Source of the DNA: Rostratula benghalensis
Taxonomy: Eukaryota > Chordata > Aves > Charadriiformes > Rostratulidae
Direction of reading: 5' to 3'
NCBI GenBank assembly: GCA_013399305.1
Contig: VXAI01000137.1
Span: 789,542-853,541 of the forward strand
DNA: 64,000 bases
Each line of letters starts with the position of its first letter. The stretch's first letter is position 1. The notes beneath the pieces are model-generated. The model ran no database searches. It was not told the origin of the DNA and saw only the letters and a list, made by a program, of their open reading frames with translations. A program made the translations under genes and the position numbers. Below, in pieces: positions 1-13,317 of this stretch.

Positions 1-284
1 GAGACACCTTTTCCATGTAACTCTGATCGCAGAAGCATCACTCAGTCTCTTCCTTGGCCAGATAAATATTGAACAGTCCATCCTATGAGGTCACCACCAC
101 AAAAATATCAGTCCCAAATATGGAAGTCTTTCAGGCATGCACCTCTGAAGGCATCCACCAGCAGTCCAAGCAGCTGGGTGGTACAAGATGGGTACTGGGG
201 ATAGTAGGTCCACAGGGATCCACAAGATGTGTCTAAAGAGCACGTTGCATATGTTTCAGGAGAGTTACTTCAAAATGTACGCAG

Positions 285-907
285 TAGCATCCCCTGGACT
301 GCATCAAAGGAATTGTGGCCAGCAGGTCAAGGGAGGTGAGTCTACACCTCCAGTGAGATCCCACCTGCAGTGCTGTGTCCAACTCTGTGGCCCCCACCAT
401 ATGAAGGACATGGATCTGTTGGAGTAAGTCCAGAGGAAGGCACAAAGATCATCAGAGGGCTGGAGCACCTCTCCTATGAAGACAGGCTGAATGAGTTGGA
501 GGTGTGCAGCTTGGAGGACAGAAGGCTCCGGGGAGACCTTAGAGCAGCCTTCCAATACCTAGAGGTGGCTACAGGAGAGATGGGGAGGGACCTTTGATCA
601 GGAAGAGTACCAATAGGAAGAGGGGTAATGGTTTTAAATGGAAAGAGGGGTAATGGTTTTAAATGGAAAGAGGGGAATTTTAGACTAGATATTATGAAGA
701 AATTCTTTCCTGTGAGGGTGGTGAGACAAACTGTCCCACGTTGCCCAGGCTGCCCAGAGAAGCTGTGGCTGCCCCATCCTTGGAGGTGTTCAAGGCCAGG
801 CTGGATGGGGCTTTGAGGAACCTGGTCTGGTGGGAGGGGTCCCTGCCCATGGCTGGGGGTTGGAATGATCTCTAATGTCCCTTCCAACTCGAACCATTCT
901 ATGATTT
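285..907 (+). repeat. CR1 LINE 3' fragment, about 620 bp
   Basis: The sequence follows the avian CR1 3' region: GTGGCCAGCAGGTCAAGG near 311, the CACCTCTCCTATGAAGACAG block near 466, GAAATTCTTTCCTGTGAGGG near 697, TGTTCAAGGCCAGGCTGG near 787, and the tail ACCATTCTATGATT at the end. It is 5'-truncated, as most CR1 copies are. It carries a 25-bp direct duplication at 621-670. Open frames here are antisense or decayed CR1, not host genes. Confidence 0.95.
621..670 (+). repeat. 25-bp perfect tandem duplication inside CR1
   Basis: AGGGGTAATGGTTTTAAATG followed by GAAAG occurs twice in a row (621-645 and 646-670). It lies in the part of CR1 that normally carries this segment once, so it is a copy-specific duplication. 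Confidence 0.95.
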
Positions 908-1867
908 TAGGATTCAATGTATTAGCATTGGCTGTGGACCTGGAGCACATCTGCTGATTTAATCTGATCAAAAGGAGTTTGGGTCATGCAATCGGAGTCA
1001 TGTTGATGTGAAAAGAAGAGCCAGTAAGTAGGGACAACTAGAAGATTTCTTACAGAACTTCACTCCTGGTGTAAATAAATTTAAAACAGCAATGCAGATG
1101 TACCCACAACTCCCATGCCTTTTACTCCTGAAAACAATTCCATTGCGTTTATTTTAATTCCAAGCTCCTACAGTTACCAGATGCCCAAGCTGCCATGGAA
1201 ATTAAAGGCTTCTACCCCTTCTTGTGCACCTGGAGTTAATTTTTGACTCCTGCAAGTACAAACAGAAATATAAATCAGCTCTTTCTATCACATATTCTGA
1301 AATCTGCTCTGCTTCCCTTGCAAATGGAAATCTAATGAATTTCAACTTCAGCCAGAAACCAGTGCTTTAGCTGTTCAGTATATTAGTGCTACACTGTTTA
1401 CAGGATTATTCTTTTTTAAGAGGCACAGTCAACTTCGACTGAGTCCCAAATGGATGGTAAACTAGCAGAATCTAACCAGCAGCAGTGTTTTTGCTACCTG
1501 AAAGGTAATATATTTACTTTCACCCCACCGGGATTCTTCTGTGTCTCAGACTTGTACAGGACAGATAGTAAATTGCCCAAGATGGCAGAATTATCATACC
1601 ACAGGGGCAGAAGGGAGTCTTTGCTGCAGGATTTAACTGGTTAGCTTGAGCACTGCAAGGCATCTACACATGTGTCTTCCATGAATAATACATGGCTACA
1701 GCCCTACCTAAAACCTAACCTGGAGGTTCTTTACATTGTGGGACAGACCAGACATACTCAAGTTGACTCGTAATGGAGTGACGAGATTGTGCTGCCATAA
1801 TCTCCAGTGGGAGGAAAAACAACACTTGTGATGTAAAATTTCTGATATGTTTGCATGTATTGCTATA

Positions 1868-2078
1868 CAAAACCCACCTGGATGTGTTCCTGTCCAACCT
1901 GCTCGAGGTGAACCCACTCTGGGAGGGGGGTTGGCACCTCCGGAAGTGTTCAAGGCCAGGTTGGACAGGGCTTTGAGCAACCTGGTTTAGTGGGGGGGTG
2001 TCTCTGCCCAGGGCAGGGGGTTGAAACTGGATGATCTTTAAGGTCCTTTCAAACCCCTACCATTCTGTGATTCTGTGT
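1868..2078 (+). repeat. Mosaic CR1 3' end
   Basis: The first part (1868-1935; CACCTGGATGTGTTCCTGT, then AACCTGCTC) matches one CR1 subfamily. From about 1938, GAAGTGTTCAAGGCCAGG and the GGTTTAGTGG block match another. The end, CCCCTACCATTCTGTGATTC, again looks like the first type. The order of blocks is not the usual CR1 order, since the GGGGGGTTGG motif occurs before as well as after the TTCAAGG block. Confidence 0.85.
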
Positions 2079-5000
2079 GATTGCAATGTTTTTGCTGGTC
2101 CGAGCACCTAAATTTTGACTGTATGTATTCCTTTAGGAGAGCCATGGAAAGCCAAATGGAAAAGGATTGCTCGTGCTGTGAGTGATTACACCCAGGCTGA
2201 GTTACGGGTCTCAAATGCACTGCTGGGGCAAGAGGGGTGCACCCAGCAGAAAGTCTCCTTAGGTCAGGGAGAAGTCAACAACACTGAACGACCCTCCAAA
2301 GGGAACAGTTCCATCTAATCGCAAGTTTTTATCTTGCTTCTGGTTCTGTGCAACGAGTTTGGGAGAGGCCATCAGAATCCAATGGAAATTCAGAGAAAAG
2401 CAACATTATCCACTGAAATGTCAGACAAATATCGACTTCTCCACAAAAGGCTTACTCAGACGCCCTCAGAGAGTCAATATTTGGTGGGGAGCATTAAAAT
2501 TTCACAGGCCCTTGGCCAAGGTGACTTTCTACAAGTAGGACCGATCTCTCTCACAGCAAACCTGCCTACTGAGACTGCCAAGCATGGGCAGAAGTGGTCC
2601 AGCTTTCAGCAAACCCTGGTGTTCCCTCTGTTAGAGCTGAAAATCCTCCTGACTGGGGGAGATGTCTAAGTAACAAGTCCATAACAAATCCATAGCAAAG
2701 GAGGAAAAAAAAAAAAAAGGATAAGCCCAAAGACCATGATGATGTGTACTTCATAAATAAAGCTGACAGGTCAGAGAGATTGGTAGATAGGTTTTTGGCA
2801 TTTTAGCCCATGAACAAATGTTCTGTAAAGGCTGGAGTCACTTCCAGTCACAGTAAAAGAGAGATTTCATGCTCCGTGGGAATTGTCAATCCCCAAAAGC
2901 TTTCAGAAGCTCATGACTGCATTTCCTGTGCATTATAGCCCATTATGCAGATGCCTTAAAGTAAATGTAAATCACATCAAGACTAATTGTAAAGGGCTTT
3001 TGGTTGTGAGAAGGAAAGTGCTTTGAGATGGCTTCTGATGGTCCAATGGCCACGTGTCTTTGCCCTCTTCCCCTCTCACTCCGCACTCTGCCTCCAAACA
3101 TCCACACATCATGATGTCCTGAGCTCTCGTAGACAAAGCCAGCAGGGCTCACTGGGTTAATTAAATCAGCATCGTTGGCTGTCTGGAGCTCAAGTGACAA
3201 ATGCATTTCCAACCCTGCCCCTTCGGAGGGAAGGGTGGTTTGCGGAGCATGACGGTGGCTCGGGTCTCCTGGAGACAGAGCTCACACATCTCACCCAGGT
3301 GAAGGCATCTCTGCCCAGTGATTTGGTGCCCCTGCTCCCATTCACTGGGACAGAAAGCAACGAGTGCTGTTAAGCCCATTTTCACTCCGCTTTAAGACTC
3401 CTCCTTTCCTGGGTTGTCATGGAGGGAGTAAGATGTCAGGAGTTGCTTGGGAAGACTGAAAGGGACAGGTCCCCTCCTCCCTATTCAGGCTGTGTATGTG
3501 AGGCTAATTCTATTAGCCCAGCCACTCCATTATCCAAATCACCCCCTCGCCAGCCTCCCTGTGCATTTGCAGATGCATTAGTTTAATGGGGCTGTGCCCT
3601 GCCAAACACATGCTGCCTTCCAGACTTGATGTGCTCCCCAGGCAGACAAGGAGATTCTTGCATGGTTTTGTACATATATATGTATAATTTATATGTCTGT
3701 GTATATATATAAAATACTCTATACCAGAGCACCCAAACATGTCAGCAACTTCAGAAGATCTTGAGCACACAAAGGGGTTTCAGAAAAAGACTCATGTTTT
3801 GTAGCACCCTTTGAGGTCCTACAGAAGCATGGATATATATGTAGAAATTGCTACATGTGGGTTCATCATCTGACAGGTAGGCTATATGCTTTATCGCCTG
3901 TCGGTGCTTAGAGCTAGAAAAAAAAATAAAAATAAGCCTGATTCCCTGCTTTCTGCCTTCGTTACTTTGAGGTTTGCAGAAATCTTCCTAACCCAAGCAG
4001 ATGCTGGCTTTCTTGTGTTAGCACAACCCTGCCTCTTCTTTTAAGCTGGATAAAGAGGGATGTAACTCAGGGGAGTGCCAGGTAATGCCTGTGTGACGTG
4101 GTTTTTCTTTTGCCCCATGACCTGGCAGGAACATTACAGCAGATCCACATACATGCAATCACATCATCATCCTTCATGTCATCTCACAAGACACCTCCTG
4201 CATGATGGAGGAAAGATGCAACGGAGTTCCTGCCGCTAGAGCAACTTATTCACCCACAGTCTGCTCCCAGTCCCACCCAAAAGAGATGGCAGTTAGTTAG
4301 GAAAACATTGCTGCCTTTTATGAAATCTTTTAAGAAATCACTAAGGAGTCAAAAAATACCTACATCAGGTGTGTGTTGCATGTGATCACTCTCACGGCCA
4401 AAAAGAGAAAGAACAGCATCCTAGGTGGAGAGAAAATCACAGACCCAGGCAAATAGATATTTTCCCCCCACAAATGGAGGACTAAATTCAGGGTGACTTT
4501 GCACTGATGAAATAAAAAATAAAGTTAATAACTTGGAGAGGCAGGATGGCAAAAAACTCACAAAAAAACCCCAAAAGCAAGCAAAAAAAAAAAAACCCAA
4601 AAACAAAGAAGAGAATAAAATTGTCCTAGTGAAATGCACAGGATATTTCCAGGGACCTGACCCATCTGAGCAAGAAAATTTCACCTGCCCAGTAAAGAGG
4701 TTTGCTATTTTTCTAGTACTCTGGGGCAAATATGTCAATGATAAAACCCACAAATAGTTCCTCTGCTTTAAGAAAAAAAATATTCAAAACTGCAGGTCTT
4801 TATCATGTGTGAATTCCCCTTCCTCCTCCTGAACAGTTGTGCGAGGAAGCAAACAAAGACACTCACAAACTCCTATCAAATACAAAGCCTTCAGTATTTA
4901 AAAGACCTTTTTTGCACCACAACCATTACTGCCGTTCACCTAAGCAGAAAGAATAACACCCCAGAGCTGTCTGAGCACTGAAGACGGGGGCAAGGAGTCA

Positions 5001-5505
5001 GGGCAAATTGTTGATTATGTAAACTTCATGCCACAATTAGTAGTAGGTTGATTGATTGCCAGTTTACGAAGAAAGTCTAGAAAAGAGAAAGGGGTGGGAG
5101 CGGGGAGAGCCTATGATATCTGCCACGAGCACTCTTATCTGTTTAGCTATGGAAATTAATGAAAATAAATGATCAGAAGGCACTAAGTGGATCCACAGCC
5201 ACCCTCATGAAGGGATGCTGATACACTGTTTACACATCTAATGTTTGTTTTGAGACTCCGCAATCTCCGCAGGATGCTTCGGTGCATATGGTGGTGTCGC
5301 TTTTTAATTTATCCATCCGGGGTACAGAAATGTCCCTGAAGCCCTGGATTGGTTTTCTGAGGCTCCCTTTGCTGGGAGGAGATGGTGCACCTCAAGCAAA
5401 CCAGCCCTGAAGGAATCTGGATGCACAGAGTTGGGTAAACTCCTGGTACCTGAACGGCAGCAGGAGACACCAGCGGGTGTCACCACCACTGATAGGTCTT
5501 AAGAA
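2079..5505. other. Single-copy intron sequence
   Basis: No gene or interspersed repeat is recognised here. It contains a 14-A run (2705-2718), an AT-rich patch (about 3668-3715) with TATATATA runs, and an A-rich patch near 4560-4605. The open frames in it are short and have no recognisable domain. Confidence 0.6.
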
Positions 5506-5622
5506 CAGAATCAGAATCAGAATCACAGAATCACAGACTATCAGGGATTGGAAGGGACCTTGAACGATCATCCAGTCCAATCCCCCTGCCAGAGCAGGAA
5601 CACCTAGATCAGGTAACCTTGA
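5506..5622 (-). repeat. CR1 3' tail fragment
   Basis: On the plus strand it begins with repeated AATCAG/AATCAC units, then ATTGGAAGGGACCTTGAA, CATCCAGTCCAATCCCCCTG and AACACCTAGATCAGGT. This is the complement of a CR1 3' end, so the element runs on the minus strand. It is cut off after about 115 bp. The tail has an expanded AATCAG/AATCAC run. Confidence 0.9.
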
Positions 5623-7119
5623 GTTGACCTTCCCAGCCCCTCCTAGACCTCTTAATATACAGAGTCCTGTCTTGTAACATGGAAACATGAGGTCCTTGTG
5701 GTCAGGGAATGCATTTGAGGTGACTAACAAGCAGCTATCCCTGAAGCATGGACAAAAAACCTCCAGGGATGCCTCTACATCTGTAGACAGCTTTAACCAG
5801 AGGATGCTGTCACCTCAATGACCCCACTGCGCCCAACAAGTCTGCTCCAGGGGGCTCTGTGGGCTTTCCACAAACATGTATCTACTCTTCTCTTGCTGCT
5901 CCTGTTTATGAGATAGACATCAGTTCTTAACCAATTTTTTCAAAAGTTTCATTAGAAATATAAGCCTAAAACACTTAAAGCTCAAGATGACAGCTTGCAA
6001 TAGCTCCCACCCTGTGGAGCCCTGTGGAGACTTTGCCCACCTACACAAATCACATAAAACTGCTACAGAGTTTCTACTACTCTGCAAAAGTTGTATCAGC
6101 ACTGGTAAATTTACTATGGCCTGCATTGCTCTCTGGTGCTAAGGCCAGTGAGTACAGAACAGCAGATGTATGTATCATGAAACTCTTCGCCCCCAAATGG
6201 AAGAACTGCAACTGAACTACCTCTGACACAGTCACTGGCCTTGGTCATTCCCAAACCATGGCCAGAACTGTCTGGAAGACAGCTCGCCAACCCCACAGTG
6301 GGGATGTGCCAAGTGCCATCTCCACAATTTCATAGACAAGATAATCCACCTCCAGTGACTGGGCATGGTACAGACGTAAACTTAAAGTCCATGGGGCTAC
6401 CAGTTCACTGCTTGAAAGAGCCAGGAAAGCCATCATTTAACAAATAAAATAAAAAAAACCCATACCAAACCAGCTATAGCAGATGAAAGCAATCTCTCAT
6501 CCACTCAAGCCATCATCTTCCAAGCTGTGCATACAAGTGGTTCTGAAGCTGTGTTGGGAACCAGGGCAGTGAATTAGCCAGCTTTAGGCACAACCCAAAA
6601 GAAGAAATTAATTTTAAATGCTTTCTTTTTCTCAACTGTCATCAGTCCAGATGCACAACTGTGAGACCTGGGAAGGGATAGTACAGATCCATATTGACAT
6701 GGGACATAAGGCGTCACCAACCCATAACCTGAAAATCATGCTGTTCTCCCAAGCCAACACGTGCCTCCTTGGTGAAGCACAAGTTGGATTTTCAAGTGAG
6801 AATCACAGAAAATGTTTTTTCTCTTTGCAAGCACATGGTTAAGATGGCCTACGCGGAGATTAGGTGTGCTCCCAAAGGTGTGAGCTCAACCTTGGGAAAG
6901 TGCTGAGTAAAAGGGTAAGCAATTAGTGATGGATAGCATGTCCACCAAGACCATTAACTGGAAAGAAAAGCAAACCTGCAGCATGCTCAGCTGGAAAGAA
7001 AAGCAAATCTACAGGATGCTTCACATTCTTCCCCTGCATTTCCCTGCATCCCGACGAGACCCTCGCCGCCTGTCAGGTGCCACCCCCCAACACAGCTTTG
7101 CATCTCACGGGGGACCAGC

Positions 7120-7260
7120 ATTTCCAATCAATTAGGCATGTCACTGCTGAATTTCTCTGCTAATTACTGGAGTTTATTATGTCTAAAGCCAGGTTAAATG
7201 CAGAATTCCCGAGGTCAAATGGGGTCACGCAGACAATCAGTTCCACATTTTCCATCGCAA
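7120..7260. promoter_or_regulatory. Candidate intronic regulatory segment (homeodomain-site rich)
   Basis: CAATCAATTAGGC (7125-7137) and GCTAATTACT (around 7161-7166) lie close together in repeat-free sequence with few mutations expected of decayed repeats. TAATTA cores are typical homeodomain sites. A regulatory role is inference only. Confidence 0.25.
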
Positions 7261-8171
7261 AAGAGATCCCCCCCAGTCAGTCATTGCCAAGTGTTTTGTA
7301 ATGACCAACCTGCCAGTTAATGGCCTGAGGTAAAAGTCTCAGGGATAGATAATGCTCTTGGAGAGAGAGAAAATAATAATCTGAAGCAGCAAAGATAAAA
7401 GCCACGCTGGAGGTGCTTATAGCACAGATGTGGAACCTACAACGCTTTCTTGCTGTCTTAGTGTGGAGGGAGGTGGTTTTCCTTGCTTAAAGAGGACAAG
7501 AAGAGTCTTCCTCTACACCAGTTTCTAGGTCTGACCTAGTTGCCAAATGCCCACTGGTTTTGATGGTGTCAGTTGAGCCCCCAATAAAAAGAGCAAAGAT
7601 GCTTCAAGAAAAGGATTGATGGACCATAACCCACCAGTTGCCCAAAAGTGTGCTCTGCTACCTGCTTCTTCATCTCTCCTTGTCTTGCAATAGATGTGGC
7701 GGTTGTAAGAGGGCTACAAGCCAAGCAGAGCCTGGGAGGGCTGTTCTAAAACAGAGCACATAGCTCCCTTCAGAAGGAAAAGAAAAACATCTCCCCATCT
7801 GCTTTGGAGGCGAAAAGGGGTTTCAAATCTCTCTTGGCTCATTTTGACACTGCATCCTGTGGGTGAAAGACGTCCTGTCCCTTACCAGCATTTTCACTCA
7901 GAGCCGGCTGTAGCAGAGCATGAGACACTTTAGCAAAGACAGAGCACACAGGGAGGCTCAAAGTGCTCGGTGTTTTCAGCAGCAGCTGCCTGAAGAGCCC
8001 TGCTTAAATGTCAACACTGTTTTCAGAAACAATTAGAGGGAATGCAAAAATAGCAATCAGGGAGTTACATACCCCTTCTCCATCCAACGGCTGGCAGATG
8101 AGTTTATGGCATGAGGAAGCCCTAAGAGGATCCCTCTAACTGCTGGCACTAAAAAAATCTATAAAAGATTT

Positions 8172-8206
8172 AAAAAAAAAAAAAAAAAAAAAAGAAAGAA
8201 AAAGAT
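8172..8206. repeat. A-rich microsatellite
   Basis: A run of 22 A (8172-8193) is followed by GAAAGAAAAAG. No transposon body adjoins it on either side, so a decayed retroposon tail cannot be shown. Confidence 0.95.
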
Positions 8207-10086
8207 AACACTGTGCAGAGTTCCTTTCCCAGGGTTAAAGGCTTCAGGATGACCCACAGCATGGAGGAAAAACAGACTCTTACGGATCCTCCTACAGCTG
8301 GAGGGGTGATGCAGAGCCATGACTGACAGACTGACTAATTCTTCATGGTCTCTTGTATGTGTTGGGCTGTCAAAACTGCATTCTCTCGAATGATGTCCAG
8401 GAATGGCTTGGGTTTATTCCCTGCAAAGTCTGGCTGGAGCTACACTCTTTTGGGATAGTGAGAGAGCTGAGATCTACAGGCACGGGCCACACTGCAGCAT
8501 CTGGTCTCAGTGCCCTGATTTATTGCATTTATTAGCATAGCTTCTGGGGAAAAAAGAACACTTTGTCCGGGTGGAGGCCAGGTCAGCCCAAATGTCTGCC
8601 TGTCTCCTTCATGCCAGTGCTCTGTGAATCCAGTATTAATTATCTGAATCGCTGTGGAGTTGATACTCCATCAAAACACATTCCTGGCAGGATGCTTGGA
8701 GTTACACACAGGGGTTACCTTTGCTCTTTGGGGCAGAAACTACTGACACATGAACTTCAAAAGTGTTTGGAAGGTTCTTTCCAGAGGAAGTTTCCCCAAT
8801 GATGCTATGGGAGCAGAGATCTTGTACAAACACTACCTTTCATCCTCAAGAAATCCAAGGGGCTTTCCAAGTTCATAAATACATCATGAAGGCATCCATG
8901 GATCAAAACTCTCAGAGGAGGGACACAAGAGCAGGTATTTACGTAGCAGTTTGGGAATAGAGCAAAAAATGGATTTCATGAGGTGAATTAAGGGAAAGGA
9001 TTTCTAGGGAGTAAGTATGATGAGAAAAGTGCTGGGATTTGGGTTGAGACTACCCAAAAAACCCTGGCTTTACTTCATTTACTATATAGACACAACTACA
9101 TGTGTGTGCCTGGACTCTGGGAAACATCGTGACAGCATGGACTGTCCTCCTGAGCTACACTTTCCATTTACACAAGTGACTGGGCTGGCCAAGCCTATAC
9201 TACAGAACAAAATATTACAAAATAATAATTAAAAAAAATACAGACATACCCTATACAACAGACTATTGACCAGGAGCTCTGTTCTCTGATACAAAATAGC
9301 TTTCTAAAGAAAAAAACCCAAAGCAATACAAACTAAATTAGGTCTCAAGGATTCCCATTACTTCCTCATCCAGTTAAGAGAGAAAACAAGAAAATAATTT
9401 TCAGGGTACTTGAGTATACTTGTTTCCAATCATAAACTGGAAAACCACAAAAATAGGGGGGAAAAAACCTGAATAAAAACTGGAAAAAACCTTTACCATC
9501 ACAGTAGGAATTGAAAGTTCTTTTTTTAAATAGAAAAAAGCATAAAAGTCAGTTTGCCTTTCCAGGGCAAGTTCTGGAATGTATTTCATTTTCCTGTTCC
9601 TGCTACACACATCTATGATGATAATGACTATATCAAGTAATATAAAGTGATGAAAGATATTTAGCAGGGGCCTAAAGCAAGAAAAACTCAAAGCCATGAG
9701 TGCAGAAGACAGCCGATTCTGGAGCATTTAAAGTTCTCCCTGAGTCTGACAACAAAATACCTATTAATCCCCAGTAACAAGAAGTGTGCTTAGGAGTTCA
9801 GAGGTATCACATGAAAAATAGAAAAGACATTAGAAAATGCTAACTCGGTGCACTTATGGTGTAAGGAAAAGCCCCAAGAGAGCAAATAACTGGCCTCAAA
9901 GAAAGTAATAAGGTACATGAGCCTGCAATGGAAACGAATTCTGAAGCAAATTTAAAATGTAATAATTAAGAGAATGATCTCTGACAGCCACCGGGCACCG
10001 ATCCGGGAAAGCACTCAAAGCTTGTGTTAGATTTTAAACCCAAGGAAGTACCTATACCTCTGAGCCAGTGTCTCTGCCTTGCCCAA

Positions 10087-10358
10087 ATCATAGAATCATA
10101 GAGTGATTTGGGTTTGAAGGGACCTTAAAGAACATTCAGTTCCAAATGCCCCTGCCCTAGGCAGGGACACCTCCCACCAGACCAGGTTGCTCAAAGCCCC
10201 ATCCAACCTGGCCTTGAATCCCTCCAGGGATGGGGCAGCCACAGCTTCTCTGGGCAACCTGGGCCAGTGTCTCACCACCCTCACAGCAAAGAATTTCTTC
10301 CTGTTATCTAATCTAAATTTCCCCTCTTTCAGTTTCAAACTCTTACCCCTCATCCCTC
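10087..10358 (-). repeat. CR1 3' fragment
   Basis: It begins with ATCATAGAATCATAGAG and continues with GGGACACCTCCCACCAGACC, CAGGGATGGGGCAGCCACAG and AAAGAATTTCTTCCTG, ending in CTTTCAGTTTCAAACTC. This is the complement of the CR1 3' region, with its 3' end at 10087 and a 5' truncation near 10358. Confidence 0.95.
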
Positions 10359-11237
10359 CCTGGGATCACTGGTGCCCAGGCTAGACTGGACAGGAATACC
10401 AAAGCAGGGAGGATGATTAACAACTGGTGCTTTCAAGTGACCTGCAAATGTAAGGTCTGTGTGAGGCAGCGGAGAGGAGGAGACCTGGCTGTCAGGGAGA
10501 TTGGAGGAGACAGATGTTTAATGGAGTCCAGGATTACAGATCTGCCAGGCTTCACATGTAATCACCAGCTTCTTAGGTTTCCTCTCTCTTCTCCCCTTCT
10601 TCTGGGTCTATTACAGGGTCAGGGGCTGGGGGAGGGGATGATGGAGATTTTCAGATTTCCAGCTAAATTCCTTGAGCTGCCCTTAATACTCTGACCTATT
10701 CCCAGCTGAAACCACAGCCTACCAATCCACCGGGACTCAGGGAGACAGGAGTTGATTTTTAGTTGAAAATAAGAGGAGGAGATGCATTTAACTCCAAACA
10801 GATCCACCTCCTTTCCCCCCCACAGCGCCGTAGCTCTGCTGAGCAGCCCATGTTTGACTCAGAGAGGCCACACAGCAGAGGAACAACACCGCAATCAATA
10901 GTGCCAGATGACCCACAGGCAGTGTGCTGGGCAGCACTCTGTCCCAGGGGACACGTCTGCCTGGCTTCCCACCCGTCACCCGCTCCTGAGGATCGATAGT
11001 CCCCGCCGTGTCTCACCCGGGAAATGACTCCACAAATGCTTTTTGCATTTATGGGCATTGCTCACTCTTCCCTCCACTCTTACTCGCTTTTTGTCCTCTG
11101 CGCAAGGCAGGGAGTAGTTATTATTTTGTGAAAGCAGAGCCCCATGAATTAGGACCAATGTTCTCACTTAAAATCATGGGGAAGAGGAGGACTGGTTAGA
11201 CTGGTTAGAGGTTAGACTGAATGACCCGGTCCATATC
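10359..11237. other. Single-copy intron between two CR1 copies
   Basis: No gene or repeat is recognised. The overlapping short frames around 10760-11060 on both strands have no domain and no supporting splice signals. Confidence 0.55.
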
Positions 11238-11455
11238 ATTAGATACTAGGAAGAAAATCTTTCCTGTGAGAGTGGTGAGATACTGGAACAGGTCACCCAG
11301 ATAAGCTGTGGCTTTCATCCCTGGAGGTGTTCAAGACCAAGCTGGATGGGGCTTTGAGTAACCTGGTCTGATGGGAAGTTTCCCTGACCACAGCAGGATA
11401 GTTGGAACTGGATGATCTTTAAAGATCCCTCCCAACCTAAACCATTCTATGATTC
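11238..11455 (+). repeat. CR1 3' fragment
   Basis: It runs from TTAGATACTAGGAAGAAAAT through CCCTGGAGGTGTTCAAGACC and GCTTTGAGTAACCTGGTCTG to the tail AACCATTCTATGATTC. Plus orientation, strongly 5'-truncated. Confidence 0.95.
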
Positions 11456-13275
11456 CTCAAGTCATGACTTCAAGGCAACCCCCTACAATTGTACCCACCA
11501 CATGGATATCTCAAAGCAAGGAGTCCCAAAGACAAATTAAATGATCCTCTATGGGAACACAGGACCTTTGAAAGTCTCCATGCTTCTACCAGCTCCTGCA
11601 CTGCCTCTTTGCGCAGCCTGTGAAGGAGGAATCCTGGCAAGGTGGTGGCTCTTCGGCAAGCTAAGAGATGGATGCTGACATTAGGCATTGCTGAAGTTCA
11701 AGCCAAATGCAGATCCAGAGATGTCAGAGTGAAAGCTGTAGTTCTACCATCAAATGTTGGACATGTAGCAGAGGGCATAACTGTAGAGTTCAGGCACAAA
11801 TATGCCACCACTGTGACTGAACATAGTTCTTGAAATGATAAAGACTGTAACAGGCACTAAATTGTGTTAATATTTTTGTATGGACATAAGAGCATCCGAT
11901 ATGCTGACCCAGGGGTGACTGGGACATTTGGCACTGACGTAATACTCTGTCACATGCATGTGGCATGACCAAGGATGTGTCATTCAAGCCCTCAAGCCCC
12001 TTGACAGAGAAGGACAGTTATGTGAATTCATGTCTTGCCAGCAAGCAGGGTTTACACTCTGTTCACAGCTAAGACACATGAATGGGAAGTGCATGAGCAG
12101 TTGCCCTGATACACTCCCCCACAGTGATTGATGCAATGTGCTCCCAGAGAAGTCATTTCTCTGAGAAAGGTCTGGAAGAAACAGGGTTGTGGCACGGGTA
12201 AGCAAGGTCAAACGTGAAGCAAAGGAATATCCACCTGCATTTTGTGTTAAATCCTTCCCTCCAGTGAAACACCGTCAAACTGCACCCAGCTAGTCCCCTC
12301 CACATGGCTTGGGTTCCTCTATATAGGAACAAGAAAGCTGTAACTTAGTGTCATGTACAGGATGGCTGTAAAGAGGAGAATAATTATACTCTCAAGAAGC
12401 ATTTCCCTCTCCAGGACAGGCAGCAGAACTCAGACTAGATACCTGGTGGCAACACAGCTAAAGACCCTCTGAACTTTGGCATCCAGCAAAGTGTTCCACC
12501 TCTCATCAGGGAATGAATACCAGCCTCAAGTGTCAGGAAGAAACATGAGTTTTCAATAGACAGCAGCAGGAATCGTGGAGAGCTCCAAAAGATGTCTTGA
12601 TCTTGGTAATATCTTCTGTACCTTCAGGAGACACGGGGTTTAATGCCCACAGCTGTGCAAGGATTCTGTGAGCAAGGCAGGGTGTCCATCTAGGTCTCTC
12701 AAATCCTGGACTCTCTCAAACACATGGCTTTTCTCCTTTCCACTGCATTTAGCATAGTACTTGGTTTAGGGTAAAGTGGGACACTTGAATACAGTGTCTA
12801 AGTGGCTTGAAAAAGCATTTCCAAAGCATAAAAAGAGCTTAATTCAAGTGTGAAAAGCCCAGAGCTTAGGGGCAGTGAGAAATGAAATTCCAGATGCCCA
12901 GACATCTCATGGGATGGAGACATCTCCCAGCAGAATTTCTTCCCTTGCCATAAATGGCTCACCTGGGATGTTTCCAAGACCTTGAATTGGTTCCTCACCT
13001 GCTCACTGTGGTTTTCTGAAGTATTTACATCCCACTGGAACACACAACCAGCCCAGAAGGAGGTTAAGGGACTCCTTACTCCCTTAATTATCCCACAACT
13101 CTTTACGCCTAGGACACCCAGGTGTTAGGAGAAAATGAGTTAAAATCAAGTTTAACTATAACTTTTTTGCGATAATATGCCTTTTGCTGATAGAGAATTA
13201 TTTCCAAAGAGTCAGCAGCACAATGTGCTGCAGTTTTGCCAGTGGGCCAAATTGCTTTTATCATTCTTGGCTGAG

Positions 13276-13317
13276 AAAAAAAAAAAAAAAAAAAAAACAA
13301 CCAAAAAAACCAGGCTC
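13276..13317. repeat. A-rich run
   Basis: A run of 22 A (13276-13297), then CAACC and a further A run. Simple sequence with no identifiable parent element. Confidence 0.9.

Larger units (their letters stand above)
5623..10086. other. Single-copy intron sequence
   Basis: I recognise no gene. The stretch contains the A-run microsatellite at 8172-8206 and the TAATTA-rich segment near 7120-7260 noted separately. The rest is ordinary intronic sequence without a recognisable repeat. Confidence 0.6.

Noticed and set aside
5506..5540. AATCAG/AATCAC repeats considered as a CRISPR-like or microsatellite array
   Set aside because: They are the expanded tail of a CR1 element. There are no spacers, and the genome is a vertebrate.
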